Positions 34,034 through 42,117 of a stretch of DNA of 64,000 nt are shown in pieces. Made by a program: the position numbers and the translations under genes. This DNA comes from Streptomyces cinnabarinus (GTDB lineage Bacteria; Actinomycetota; Actinomycetes; Streptomycetales; Streptomycetaceae), in assembly GCF_027270315.1 (NCBI RefSeq), contig NZ_CP114413.1, forward strand, positions 3,968,001 through 4,032,000. Reading direction: 5' to 3'. How positions within the stretch are numbered: the stretch's first letter is position 1; every line of letters starts with the position of its first letter. The notes beneath the pieces are model-generated. The model worked only from the letters and a program-made list of their open reading frames with translations. It had not been told where the DNA came from and made no database searches.

Positions 34034-34678
34034 TCAGGCTTGGCGGAGGTCCTCCAAGGTGACGGCCGTGCCCGGCAGTTCGGAACGGGCCGGGGCCCGC
34101 AGTCCGTCCAGGAACAGCTGGAGATGGCGGTGGACGAAGCGGTCGGCACTGAGGCAGCCGGCACCGGCCGGGGGCCGGCTGAGCTGGGCGCAGGCGACCA
34201 TCAGGTCACCGACACCGACGTCCGTACGGAGCTGTCCGGCCGCCCTGGCGCGCTCCATGACCATCTCGACCATCTGCTCGGTCCGCTCGCGCGCGGCCTC
34301 CAGGTCGGGGTGGTTCTGGTCGAAGGTGCTGGAGATCATCGGGCACAGGGCACTGATCCGCTCGTCGGCGGCGGTGTGCACGAAGCGCTCCAGGGCCTCG
34401 AAGGCGTCGCCGTGCTCCGCGAGCGCGGTCTCGGCGGCGGCCACCGTACGGTCCATGACGGAGCAGACGACCTCGCGCACGAGCGCGTCGCGGTCCGGGA
34501 AGTTGCGGTACACCGTGGCATTGCCGACGCCGGCCCGGCGGGCGATGTCGTCGAGCGGTACGTCCGGACCGTGCTCGACGAACATCTCCCGGGCCGCGGA
34601 GACGATCCGCTCCCGGTTGCGCAGGGCGTCGGCGCGGGGCCGGGTCACCTTGCGCTGGACGGGGACTGCGGTCCGCAC
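34034..34678 (-). CDS. TetR-family repressor of the downstream MFS exporter
   Basis: A 214-residue TetR protein. The N-terminal HTH (RERIVSAAREMFVEHGPDVPLDDIARRAGVGNATVYRNFPDRDALV) is canonical; the C-terminal domain has CPMISSTFDQNHPDLEAARERT. It heads a two-gene operon with the DHA2 exporter. Two related operator-like sequences and a 20-bp tandem repeat lie just upstream. Confidence 0.92.
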   Translation of the reverse strand: MRTAVPVQRKVTRPRADALRNRERIVSAAREMFVEHGPDVPLDDIARRAGVGNATVYRNFPDRDALVREVVCSVMDRTVAAAETALAEHGDAFEALERFVHTAADERISALCPMISSTFDQNHPDLEAARERTEQMVEMVMERARAAGQLRTDVGVGDLMVACAQLSRPPAGAGCLSADRFVHRHLQLFLDGLRAPARSELPGTAVTLEDLRQA

Positions 34679-34688
34679 GGCGTACCTC

Positions 34689-34728
34689 CTCGGGTGGTTC
34701 TACGGTCTCTCGGGTGGTTCTACGGTCT
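34689..34728. repeat. Perfect 20-bp tandem duplication upstream of the TetR gene
   Basis: CTCGGGTGGTTCTACGGTCT is present twice head to tail, between the TetR start codon and its operator region. It looks like a recent slippage duplication in the leader. Confidence 0.9.
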
Positions 34729-34741
34729 TCGGTCGCGATCC

Positions 34742-34803
34742 GGGGAAGCTCTCCCCGTTTCACGCGAACACAGGTCTAAACGGGGAGAGGGTCCCCAGTT
34801 ATT
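34742..34803. promoter_or_regulatory. Two opposed TetR operator candidates
   Basis: The 12-mer AAACGGGGAGAG occurs on the minus strand (ending at 34760) and on the plus strand (starting at 34778), each followed by a TCCCC half site. These paired, outward-facing sites are probable binding sites for the adjacent TetR protein. Confidence 0.55.
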
Positions 34804-34956
34804 TCCCGCCTTCCGAGAGATTTCCTGTGACCTGAGTCACAGCTCTCGGAGGTGCCACGTTCGGGCTCTTCCAACGCGCGCCCACGCCCCCCTCGGCCGA
34901 GGGTGATCGCAAGGGTGCAGCCAGACCGGCGGCTGCCGTGGACGAAGGGCCCCTGC

Positions 34957-36252
34957 ATGCAGCCGTCCAGCCGTCGGATACGCCCCCGCCGCGCCGCCGC
35001 CCTCGCCTCCGTGACCGCGCTGACCCTGGCGGTCAGCACCTCGGCGGGCTCCGGACACCTCTCGGCGCGCGGCACGACGGCGAAGGCGGGCCCGATCTCG
35101 CTGGCCCACTCCTCGACACTCGGCCCCTGCATGATCACCGGCGGTCCGTCGGTGCAGATGTCGGAGGGCGTGCCCACCACGAGCGGCTACTCCCGCTCCA
35201 CCGGCACGGTCCGCGCCCTCACCCTGATGATCGACTTCTCCGACGCCCGCGGCCAGGGCCGGGCCCTGAACCGCTTCCGGGAGTTCTTCCCCCAGACCCG
35301 GGACTGGTTCCGCACCAGCTCCTACGGCCGCCTCGACTACCGCGCCGAGACCCCGGTCCCGAACTGGCTGCGCATGCCGAAGGCGTTCGAGGAGTACGGC
35401 ATAGAGCGCGGCGCGCCCTTCGATCCCGGCTACCGCGAACTCGTCCAGGACATCGTGACGGCGGCCGACCCGAAGGTGGACTTCCGCCGCTACGACTTCC
35501 TGAACGTCCTGGTCACCCCGAACGCCGGCCCCTCCGCCCTGGACACGGTCCTGTCCGTCACCTTCGCCGGCAACACCGAGGCCCCGGTCGCCGACGGCGT
35601 CCCCGTCGCGAACGCCTCCTTCGTCTACTCCCGCCAGGACGACGGCTCCGGCACCTACGACCGCACCGGCTACCGTGTGCTGCCGCACGAGAACGGCCAT
35701 GTCTTCGGACTGCCCGACCTCTACACCCAGGAGGGCGGGGGCGCGGTGGGCCACTGGGACATCATGAGCGAGGACTGGGGCGCCAACAACGACTTCCTCG
35801 GCTGGCACAAGTGGAAGCTCGGCTGGCTGGACGCGTCCCAGATCCGCTGCGCCACGGCCTCCGGTACGACGGAGTACACCCTCACCCCGCTGTTCCGCCG
35901 CGGCGGCCCCAAAATGATCTTCGTCCCGCTCGACGGCCGCACCGGCTACGCCGTGGAACTGCGCGCCCAAGGCGGCAACGACGAAGCGGTCTGCCGCCCC
36001 GGCGTCCTGATCTACCGGGTCGACGCCGACGTGGACACCGGCCAGGGCCCGGTCCGCGTCTACGACAGCCTCCAGGACAGCGGCGGCTGCACCCGAAGCC
36101 CCAACGTCCACGCGGAGCTGTCCGACGCCCCCTTTACTCCCGGGGAGGATTTCCGGGATCCGAAGAGGGGGGTGCGGATCAGCGTGGGCGAGGAGTCGCC
36201 GGGGTCGTCGGGGTCGTCGGGGGAGCATGTGGTGCGGGTTACGCGGGGGTAG
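34957..36252 (+). CDS. Secreted M6-family metalloprotease (immune inhibitor A-like)
   Basis: A 431-residue precursor. An Arg-rich start and Ala/Leu helix (RRIRPRRAAALASVTALTLAVSTSAG) form a signal peptide. The catalytic zinc motif is HENGHVFGLPDLYTQEGG, followed by HWDIMSEDWGANNDFLGWHKWKLGW, as in the M6 family. Inferred to be an extracellular zinc protease. The C-terminus has a Gly/Ser repeat (ESPGSSGSSGEHVV). It stands alone between a TetR operon and an IclR-type gene. Confidence 0.88.
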   Translation: MQPSSRRIRPRRAAALASVTALTLAVSTSAGSGHLSARGTTAKAGPISLAHSSTLGPCMITGGPSVQMSEGVPTTSGYSRSTGTVRALTLMIDFSDARGQGRALNRFREFFPQTRDWFRTSSYGRLDYRAETPVPNWLRMPKAFEEYGIERGAPFDPGYRELVQDIVTAADPKVDFRRYDFLNVLVTPNAGPSALDTVLSVTFAGNTEAPVADGVPVANASFVYSRQDDGSGTYDRTGYRVLPHENGHVFGLPDLYTQEGGGAVGHWDIMSEDWGANNDFLGWHKWKLGWLDASQIRCATASGTTEYTLTPLFRRGGPKMIFVPLDGRTGYAVELRAQGGNDEAVCRPGVLIYRVDADVDTGQGPVRVYDSLQDSGGCTRSPNVHAELSDAPFTPGEDFRDPKRGVRISVGEESPGSSGSSGEHVVRVTRG

Positions 36253-36366
36253 AGGACGGGGCGTGGGTGCCGCTGCCCCCTGTCCCCTCCCCGGCACTAC
36301 GGTTACCCGGCGCCACGACTGCCCGGCATTACGGTAGGGCTCCGAGATCGCCGTACCGGAGAGCTG

Positions 36367-37935
36367 ATGCCCGTACCGACCACACCCACCGCCCATGGGG
36401 ACGCCGTACCGCCCGAGGCGGTCGCGCCGCTGATACGGGGGGTCGCCGTGCTGCGGGAGCTGACGGCGGCGGGCGGGAGGATGAGCCCGAGCGGCCTCGA
36501 ACGCGCCACGGGCCTGGCCCGTTCGACGGTCGACCGGATCACGTCCACGCTCTCGCGCATGGGGTACGTCCGTCTCGACGGCCGGGACGCGGTCGTGACG
36601 CCCCGCCTGATGGAACTGGGCAACGCGTACCTGGCATCCCTGCGCCTGCCGGCTCTCCTGGCTTCCCGGGCGGACGAACTGGCGGACGAACTGGACGAGT
36701 CGGTCTCACTCGCCGTACCCGACGGCGACGGCATCCGCTTCATCCACCAGGCGACGCGCCGCCGGGCCATGTCCCTGAGCTTCCGCATCGGCGACCTGCT
36801 CCCGGCCGAACGCACCGCTCCCGGGCCCCTGTTCGCCACGGAGTGGACGGACGAGGAGTGGAGCGCGTGGCGTGAACGCCGGGCACGGGACCCGGAGGAC
36901 CGGGGCTTCTCGTCCGTACCGCCGAGGCAAGGGCAGGGCGGGGAGGAGGAGTTCAGGCAGCGCGTGCTCCGGGCCCGGGAGGAAGGCTGGTCGCTGGACG
37001 ACCAGTTGATCGAACCGGGCCTGGTGGCACTGTCGGCCCCCGTCCGCTCCCCCGACGGTGACCGGATCGCCTGCGTGGCAAGCGTGGTCAGCCACACGAG
37101 CCGCCACACGGCGACGGCCTTGAGCAGAGCGCTGCTCCCGCGCCTGAGGAAGGCCGTAGCAACAATGGAACGCCGCCTACGAGAGGCGCCACCCCCGCAG
37201 TCCTCGGCGCCGCCCTCCGGTCTGGCGTCGTGGACGGGCGCCTCGAAGCAGGAACTGGGCCGCGACTTCGTGGAATCCCTGGCGCGTGGTCTGACGGTCC
37301 TGACGGCGTTCCACGAAGCCGGACCCCAGCTGACCCTGACGGAGATCGCGGAGGCGACGGGCCTGGCGAGGGCAACGGCCCGCAGGGCACTGATCACCTA
37401 CGAGCACCTGGGCCTGGTGACACGCCCGACGGACCGAAAGTTCGCCCTGACACCCCCGGTCCTCTCCCTCGGCTTCCCCCCGCTGTCCCGCACCACGCTC
37501 CCCCGCCTGGCGACCCCCCACCTCATGGACCTGACGACCCGCGTCCAGGAGTCAACATCACTGGCGGTACTCACGCCGGACGGCAAGGAGATCCACTACA
37601 CGGCGACGGTCACGGCCCCCGGGGTCATGAGCGTGGACATCCCCCCAGGCACCCGCCTCCCGGCACCGGCGACCTCCCTGGGCCAGGTCCTGCTGACCGC
37701 CGCCCCCCACGTCCTCCTGGACGAGGCCCGGGAACACGGCCTGCGCACCCTGTCGGTCCCCATCCACGACCGCACGGGCCGGGTGATCGCGGCGGCGGGC
37801 GTCTCCCTCCACGCGGCCCGCCACACCCCGGACGCCTGCGAGACCCACCTCCTCCCGCCCCTCCTCACCACAGCCACCGCCATCGAATCCGACCTCCGCA
37901 CCACCACCCGCTTCACCCACGTCCCTATGTCCTGA
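36367..37935 (+). CDS. Double IclR-family transcriptional regulator
   Basis: A 522-residue protein made of two IclR modules in tandem. Module 1 has HTH APLIRGVAVLRELTAAGGRM ... LERATGLARSTVDRITSTL (about 20-70) and an effector domain to about 275. Module 2 has VESLARGLTVLTAFHEAGPQLTLTEIAEATGLARATARRAL (about 300-345) and a second, more degenerate effector domain to the end. Single IclR proteins are about 260 residues, so this is a head-to-tail fusion that would give four DNA-reading heads per dimer. The target is unknown. Confidence 0.88.
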   Translation: MPVPTTPTAHGDAVPPEAVAPLIRGVAVLRELTAAGGRMSPSGLERATGLARSTVDRITSTLSRMGYVRLDGRDAVVTPRLMELGNAYLASLRLPALLASRADELADELDESVSLAVPDGDGIRFIHQATRRRAMSLSFRIGDLLPAERTAPGPLFATEWTDEEWSAWRERRARDPEDRGFSSVPPRQGQGGEEEFRQRVLRAREEGWSLDDQLIEPGLVALSAPVRSPDGDRIACVASVVSHTSRHTATALSRALLPRLRKAVATMERRLREAPPPQSSAPPSGLASWTGASKQELGRDFVESLARGLTVLTAFHEAGPQLTLTEIAEATGLARATARRALITYEHLGLVTRPTDRKFALTPPVLSLGFPPLSRTTLPRLATPHLMDLTTRVQESTSLAVLTPDGKEIHYTATVTAPGVMSVDIPPGTRLPAPATSLGQVLLTAAPHVLLDEAREHGLRTLSVPIHDRTGRVIAAAGVSLHAARHTPDACETHLLPPLLTTATAIESDLRTTTRFTHVPMS

Positions 37936-37972
37936 CCCCCTCCCGACCACATCCGGTACGCTGACGCCTGTC

Positions 37973-38048
37973 GCCTTCGTAGCTCAGGGGATAGAGCACC
38001 GCTCTCCTAAAGCGGGTGTCGCAGGTTCGAATCCTGCCGGGGGCACCA
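37973..38048 (+). tRNA. tRNA-Arg(CCU) with encoded CCA
   Basis: The cloverleaf is complete: acceptor GCCTTCG/CGGGGGC (two G-U pairs), D arm GCTC/GAGC, anticodon arm CCGCT-CTCCTAA-AGCGG with anticodon CCT, T arm GCAGG-TTCGAAT-CCTGC, and encoded CCA. It reads AGG codons. Its 3' half is the attachment site of the genomic island: positions 38011-38046 are repeated at 48873-48908. Confidence 0.95.
38011..38046 (+). repeat. att repeat, left (within tRNA-Arg)
   Basis: A 36-bp stretch covering the anticodon-stem 3' side, T arm and acceptor 3' strand, identical to 48873-48908. Extending seven bases left (38004-38010) adds one mismatch. Confidence 0.95.
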
Positions 38049-38052
38049 GCGA

Positions 38053-38086
38053 AAAGGCCCCGGACCGATCTTGGTCCGGGGCCTTT
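38053..38086. terminator. Hairpin terminator after tRNA-Arg
   Basis: AAAGGCCCCGGACC and its complement GGTCCGGGGCCTTT form a perfect 14-bp stem with a 6-nt loop immediately after the tRNA. A similar hairpin (48961-48985) follows the other att repeat. Confidence 0.9.
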
Positions 38087-38116
38087 GACATCTACTTCTG
38101 ACATCAACGCGGGCGG

Positions 38117-38655
38117 TCACTCGCGGATGGGGCGCCTCTTCCGGAGCAGCCGGTCCATGTGGCTCATGGCTTCGCGCTGGGTGTCCTGCACGACGTGCGT
38201 GTAGACGTCCATGGTGATGCTGATCTGAGAGTGGCCGAGGATCTCCATCACCACGCGGGGCGCGACCCCGGCCGCGGTGAGGAGGGTGGCGGTGCCGTGG
38301 CGGGCGTCGTGCAGCCGGATGACGCGGAGGCCGGCGGACTGGGCGACGCGGGTGAAGGAGCGGTAGAGGTTGCGCGGCTCGACGGGACGGCCGGTGCGGG
38401 TGGCGAAGACGTAGTCCGAGTCCTGCCACCTCTCCCCCGCCTTGGTGCGAGCGTCCGTCTGGCGCATGCGGTGCCAGCGCAGGGGCGCGATGCAGAGCGC
38501 GGGAAGAGGCACAGCCCGACGGCGGCGGCTCTTGGGATCGTCGTCGTAGAGGACGCCACGGCGACGCTGTACCTGGTGGCGGACGTAGAGAACGCGATTG
38601 TCGAGGTCGACGTCCGACCACCGGAGGCCGACGATCTCTCCTCGGCGACCCCACC
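38117..38655 (-). pseudogene. Truncated tyrosine recombinase (phage-type integrase) remnant
   Basis: Only the catalytic half survives. In one frame the remnant reads RRGEIVGLRWSDVDLDNRVL near 38655, then DDDPKSRRRRAVPLP, and ends with LHDARHGTATLLTAAGV, MEILGHSQISITMDVYTHVV and DRLLRKRR. The first Arg, H-x-x-R, H and Tyr catalytic positions are recognisable. The N-terminal arm-binding and core-binding domains are missing, and upstream frames look shifted and degraded. It lies directly next to the tRNA, the usual place for int. Loss of function is inferred from the truncation. Confidence 0.85.
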
Positions 38656-39143
38656 GATAGCGTGGCTGAGGCCGGTGGGGGTGCAGCGAGGCACACGCGC
38701 GCCTGGACGGTCGACTGACGCGCCGTCGTGGCGGACTTTCGTCGGCTGAGGCTGAGACGGGCCGCGACGAAGGTGCCGGCCGTCAGCCGAGTGAGGCCCC
38801 GCACCGGGCAAAGCTGGGCCGTCCCTGGGCCGTCCGAGGTTGCTCGACAGTGGCCAAGGATGACCAACGACGACCACCAGGCGCACGGCCCCACCGCCCC
38901 CGACCAGCAATAACCCAGCTCATCAAGATCCCCGACAACACCCAGGGCAAGAAGACCGGTTCTGCCTCATCCATTGAAACTTCGCTGGCTCCGCTCTTTG
39001 GGTGCTGTCGTCGCGATTCAAGCGAGGAAGAGTCCGACCATACGGAGCTCCGCCGATCGCTATAGAACCCGTTCAGCGGTATTCCTCGAAGGTGTTCGAC
39101 GCCATCATCGTGCCTGTGTGACTGGATTACTGCCGCCTTCGGC
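38656..39143. other. Gene-less stretch inside the left end of the island
   Basis: About 490 bp between the integrase remnant and the first cargo gene. Minus-strand fragments (for example TVQARVCLAA near 38700) may be frame-shifted integrase remains. No intact gene or terminator was recognised. Confidence 0.5.
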
Positions 39144-39668
39144 TTGGGGGGCGCGTTCGTCGGTGCGGCGCTGTCGTTCCTTGCCACTGTTTATCAGCAG
39201 AAGAAAGCATCAAGCGTAAGGCGAGAAATAGCGGAGAGTGACGCGGTGGCCTCATTGGCAAGCGAGCTGATCCGCATTCGTCGCCACCTGAATAGCATGC
39301 CAGACAAATTCAATAACGTACAGGCGCGAGACCGTATTGCCTGGACCGGAATCATGGCTGAGGCCAAGAAAAGCGGATGGAACGCAGAATTCGGCGACCT
39401 CTTCGCACCAGCCGAAGTGGCTGCACGCACTCTCCGTTGCGAAGTCCTTCGCACTCGCCTACTCGACGTCCTTGAAATTCTGAACTTCTGGTGGGCATTG
39501 AACACTTTCGAGCCTGGCGTAATAAGTCGCAATTCCATGCGCGCGACGGTTAAGCAGGCACTGGAGTGGCTGGGAGCTTGGCAGCGCGAAGAAGATATTC
39601 CGGATGCCATTCATCCGTTTACTCAGATGCGGGATCTATGGCGGCATATTCAAGAAAACCAGCCATAG
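39144..39668 (+). CDS. Membrane-anchored island protein of unknown function (A)
   Basis: About 174 residues. One N-terminal transmembrane helix (ITAAFGLGGAFVGAALSFLATVY, partly upstream of the assigned TTG start) is followed by a basic helix (QQKKASSVRREIAESD) and a helical cytosolic domain containing RIRRHLNSMPDKF and ILNFWWALNTFEPG. Codon use is clearly less GC-biased than the chromosome, which supports recent transfer. The start is uncertain because no ATG or GTG lies in frame. Same layout as proteins B and C in this island. Confidence 0.65.
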   Translation: MGGAFVGAALSFLATVYQQKKASSVRREIAESDAVASLASELIRIRRHLNSMPDKFNNVQARDRIAWTGIMAEAKKSGWNAEFGDLFAPAEVAARTLRCEVLRTRLLDVLEILNFWWALNTFEPGVISRNSMRATVKQALEWLGAWQREEDIPDAIHPFTQMRDLWRHIQENQP

Positions 39669-39691
39669 GCGCAGCAGCTTGGGGAGCAACC

Positions 39692-39705
39692 AGCTTCCCA
39701 GGCTG
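39692..39705 (+). repeat. Degenerate att-like core (site 1)
   Basis: AGCTTCCCAGGCTG resembles the AGCTTCCCAAGCT core of the other island modules with one change, 24 bp after the stop of protein A. The upstream arm-like part is not recognisable here. Confidence 0.4.
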
Positions 39706-39948
39706 GAAGCCAAGCTTGTGCTGAAGGTTCGGAGCGGTCGTGTTGTGGCTCCACCCTTGAGCAGGCGGGGCCATCGTCTGGCAGGCCGCCTGAAGGCAGC
39801 CGCAACCAATTCCGAGACCGAACCGCGCTCCGCAGTCGCGGACTATCCGTGGACTCGATTGCCCTCGACCACCCAGCGCGAGGCCTCTAGCTGCTGCTTT
39901 GACCAGGTACCAAGCGGCCTCCGGAGCCGTGTTTGTACGGCGCGTAGG

Positions 39949-40419
39949 TCAGCCCTGGCTGTCATCCTGCAATTCTTCACGGACGGTTGCCCGGAACTCG
40001 AGCGCGATCTGGCGCATCTCTGCGACGTTGTCCGCATCACTTGCGGTGATCCACCGTGTGGCCAGATCCCTGACGCGGTCGCTACCGAACGCCCACAGAG
40101 CAGTTGCAGCCTCAGTGGTGAGCTCCACCCGTTTGGCCTTCGTCCAATGCCCTTCAACCTCACGGAGCTTGTCAAGCATCCCCAGCTCCTTGTACCGCTC
40201 GCGCCGTAGATCGAGGTCGATCACACGAAGCGCGCCAAAATAGGCTTCCCGACGTTCATGCCACAGTCTGGCTCGACGTTCAGCCTGCTGCGTTTGGGCC
40301 AGCATCTGCGCCGCGTGCTGACGCCCCTGCGCTCCCGCCAGCCAGGTGAACACCGTCCCCACCACACCGGACAGACCCGCAACTGTCGTCCCCACCCAGT
40401 CCCACGCCATCCAAATCAT
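39949..40419 (-). CDS. Membrane-anchored island protein of unknown function (B)
   Basis: A 156-residue protein. An N-terminal transmembrane helix (WVGTTVAGLSGVVGTVFTWLAG) leads to a long, charged helical region (QAERRARLWHERREAYFGALRVIDLDLRRERYKELGMLDKLREVEGHW) and a second helical part. No domain was recognised. The R-x-x-x-Y-x-x-L pattern after the membrane helix resembles protein C. The 313-bp gap to the next gene holds a degenerate arm-repeat region (about 40560-40612) but no gene. Confidence 0.7.
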   Translation of the reverse strand: MIWMAWDWVGTTVAGLSGVVGTVFTWLAGAQGRQHAAQMLAQTQQAERRARLWHERREAYFGALRVIDLDLRRERYKELGMLDKLREVEGHWTKAKRVELTTEAATALWAFGSDRVRDLATRWITASDADNVAEMRQIALEFRATVREELQDDSQG

Positions 40420-40732
40420 CGTCTAGCACGCCCGCTGCTTCGTCGAGGGTGCCTTTCGTCCTGGGCGCGCACATCTACCAGCGCATCTGGGGACACGTGT
40501 GCCCCGAGGACAGTGCCTCAATGAGCCGGGGGTGAGTGTCTATCTGTGTGACAACGCCAACGGACAACAGCGGACCATCACGGACGCCAGCGGACCATCC
40601 ACCCAGGTGAGCGGCACACCAGCACAAGGACAAGCCCCCGCCTAAGTTGCTTCGGGAAGAAGGAGTCATCACCCATGTCTCGCCGTACAGTTCTCGCCAT
40701 CGCGGCCGACCTGGAGACGCGATACTTGGTGT

Positions 40733-41023
40733 ATGGCCCCTGAACCCAGCGCTGCTCCGTCGATGACCACTCACGTGAGTGCAGTGACCGACGGAACCAC
40801 CAGAGTCTTCACGTGGGAGGAAGGCGCACGCATCGAGGTCCGCAACCTGGGCGGAGAGATCGTCATCGAGGCCAACGCTGCCGGGCTGAAGACCCTGGCC
40901 GGCCGCCTGCTCACACTCGCCCAGGACGGCACACCGGATGGCGCTCATCTCCACCTGGAGGAGAACAACGGACTCGAAGAAGGCTCCGTAGGCCTGGTCT
41001 TGGAGCGGTGCGACGACGATTGA
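40733..41023 (+). CDS. Imm32-like immunity protein
   Basis: A 96-residue protein. The C-terminal 65 residues (EVRNLGGEIVIEANAAGLKTLAGRLLTLAQ, then HLHLEENNGLEEGSVGLVLERC) match the pattern of the Imm32 immunity family. Imm32 proteins are predicted to neutralise polymorphic or contact toxins. No toxin gene is adjacent, so this is an orphan. It could start at the internal ATG before TTHVSAVTDG. An att-like module begins 25 bp after its stop. Confidence 0.7.
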   Translation: MAPEPSAAPSMTTHVSAVTDGTTRVFTWEEGARIEVRNLGGEIVIEANAAGLKTLAGRLLTLAQDGTPDGAHLHLEENNGLEEGSVGLVLERCDDD

Positions 41024-41047
41024 CTCGTGCCAGATCCTGCGGGTAAC

Positions 41048-41152
41048 CACGGGGAACAGCGGGGAACCCGTCGACCGTCCATCACGCGTCTGCGTCCCTC
41101 CGCCGCAGGTCAGGCCCGAAGCAAGCCCTAGACGCCCTAAGCTTCCCAAGCT
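41048..41152 (+). repeat. att-like module, site 2
   Basis: Three conserved blocks in order: CACGGGGAACAGCGGGGAAC (41048-41067), GCAGGTCAGGC (41105-41115) and palindromic AAGCTTCCCAAGCT (41139-41152). Blocks 2 and 3 are 34 bp apart. The CGGGGAAC direct repeats look like integrase arm sites, and the palindrome matches the anticodon arm of tRNA-Gly(CCC). The same order recurs at sites 3 and 4. Confidence 0.7.
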
Positions 41153-41220
41153 GAGCACTCCAGTTCAGGGGAGAACCTCGCTACCCGGTAGCGACCGTAT
41201 GGGCCCGCTGGTCGCCTGAC

Positions 41221-41784
41221 CTAGCCACCGACGCTCGCGGGTGGCTGGACTGTCGGACCCAGCCGCGTCCAGCGTAGGCGGGGCGGGTTAGCAGCCCCAA
41301 CATCCTCGGCGAGCTGATGTCGTAGCTCGCTGGCTAGGTCACGAATAGCCTGTGATTCGGTGACTGATAGGGGAGATTCCTCTCCGCTTTCGCTCGCCGT
41401 CTGGTGTGTCGCCTCCGCAAGCTTGTTCTGCACTCGCATGTACACACTCTTTGCCGCCGGAGTGAGGAACATTCCTCCCGCACCCTCGCCAAAATACCAA
41501 TCATGGAAGTCCCGGCTAAACTGCAGCAAGTCTTGCCTCGTCGGACTTTCACCTGCCCGCCAGTATCGCGGGAGACACTTAGAGATATGGAAGAGCTCTT
41601 GATAGCGCTCCAACCTCTTGTCTCGCAGAGTCCTGTCATATGAATGCTCAAGTTCTAGTCGCATGTTGGATCGCGCCGTCAGGTAAGTGGCGATAGCCCC
41701 GGCTAAGACACCGAGAATCGCACCAAGAAGCCCAATGATCGCCGTCAAAGCACCCTCCTCTGAGTGGTCCTCACCAAGAGTCAT
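41221..41784 (-). CDS. Membrane-anchored island protein of unknown function (C)
   Basis: A 187-residue protein: one transmembrane helix (LTAIIGLLGAILGVLAGAIATYLTA), then a basic region with YDRTLRDKRLERYQELFHISKCLPRYW, FSRDFHDWYFGEGAGGMFLTP and a helical tail ending ELRHQLAEDVG. The FHDWYF...GGMFLT motif is distinctive, but no known domain was recognised. The ATG before TLGEDHSEE is chosen; a GTG 69 bp upstream would add a non-conserved extension that runs toward site 3. It is bracketed by att-like sites 2 and 3. Confidence 0.72.
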   Translation of the reverse strand: MTLGEDHSEEGALTAIIGLLGAILGVLAGAIATYLTARSNMRLELEHSYDRTLRDKRLERYQELFHISKCLPRYWRAGESPTRQDLLQFSRDFHDWYFGEGAGGMFLTPAAKSVYMRVQNKLAEATHQTASESGEESPLSVTESQAIRDLASELRHQLAEDVGAANPPRLRWTRLGPTVQPPASVGG

Positions 41785-41878
41785 CGCCCAAGGCCTCACC
41801 AGCGTTTCCGCCGACGGGACTTGTCGAGACGAACGAGAGGAAGGTCGTGCCATTCACGTGCCAAATCCTGCGGTGACT

Positions 41879-41985
41879 CACGGGGACCAGCGGGGACTTG
41901 GCCAGGGCTCCGGAGAGGGCTGGAAGCACTGGTCGACCGCAGGTCGGGCAGTACTAGCCGCCAGAAGGCCCAAGCTTCCCAAGCT
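41879..41985 (+). repeat. att-like module, site 3
   Basis: CACGGGGACCAGCGGGGAC (41879-41897), GCAGGTCGGGC (41939-41949) and AAGCTTCCCAAGCT (41972-41985). Spacing is within 3 bp of site 2, and similarity extends upstream (CGTGCCA-AATCCTGCGG against a near-identical stretch before site 2). It separates protein C from the nuclease gene. Confidence 0.7.
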
Positions 41986-42117
41986 CATGGCCTTGCAGTG
42001 GTCAGGCCGCGCTTGCAGCGCCACGATTCTCGTTCAGCAGACCGGGGTATCGCTGAGGGGTGCCCTGGCGAGGCACAGCTCGGCTTTCGAGGGTGGTGGG
42101 AGACATGTGGGGGACTC

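Noticed and set aside
38117..38512. Functional integrase
   Set aside because: The intact frame from an ATG would begin after the first catalytic Arg block, and the N-terminal domains are absent or frameshifted.
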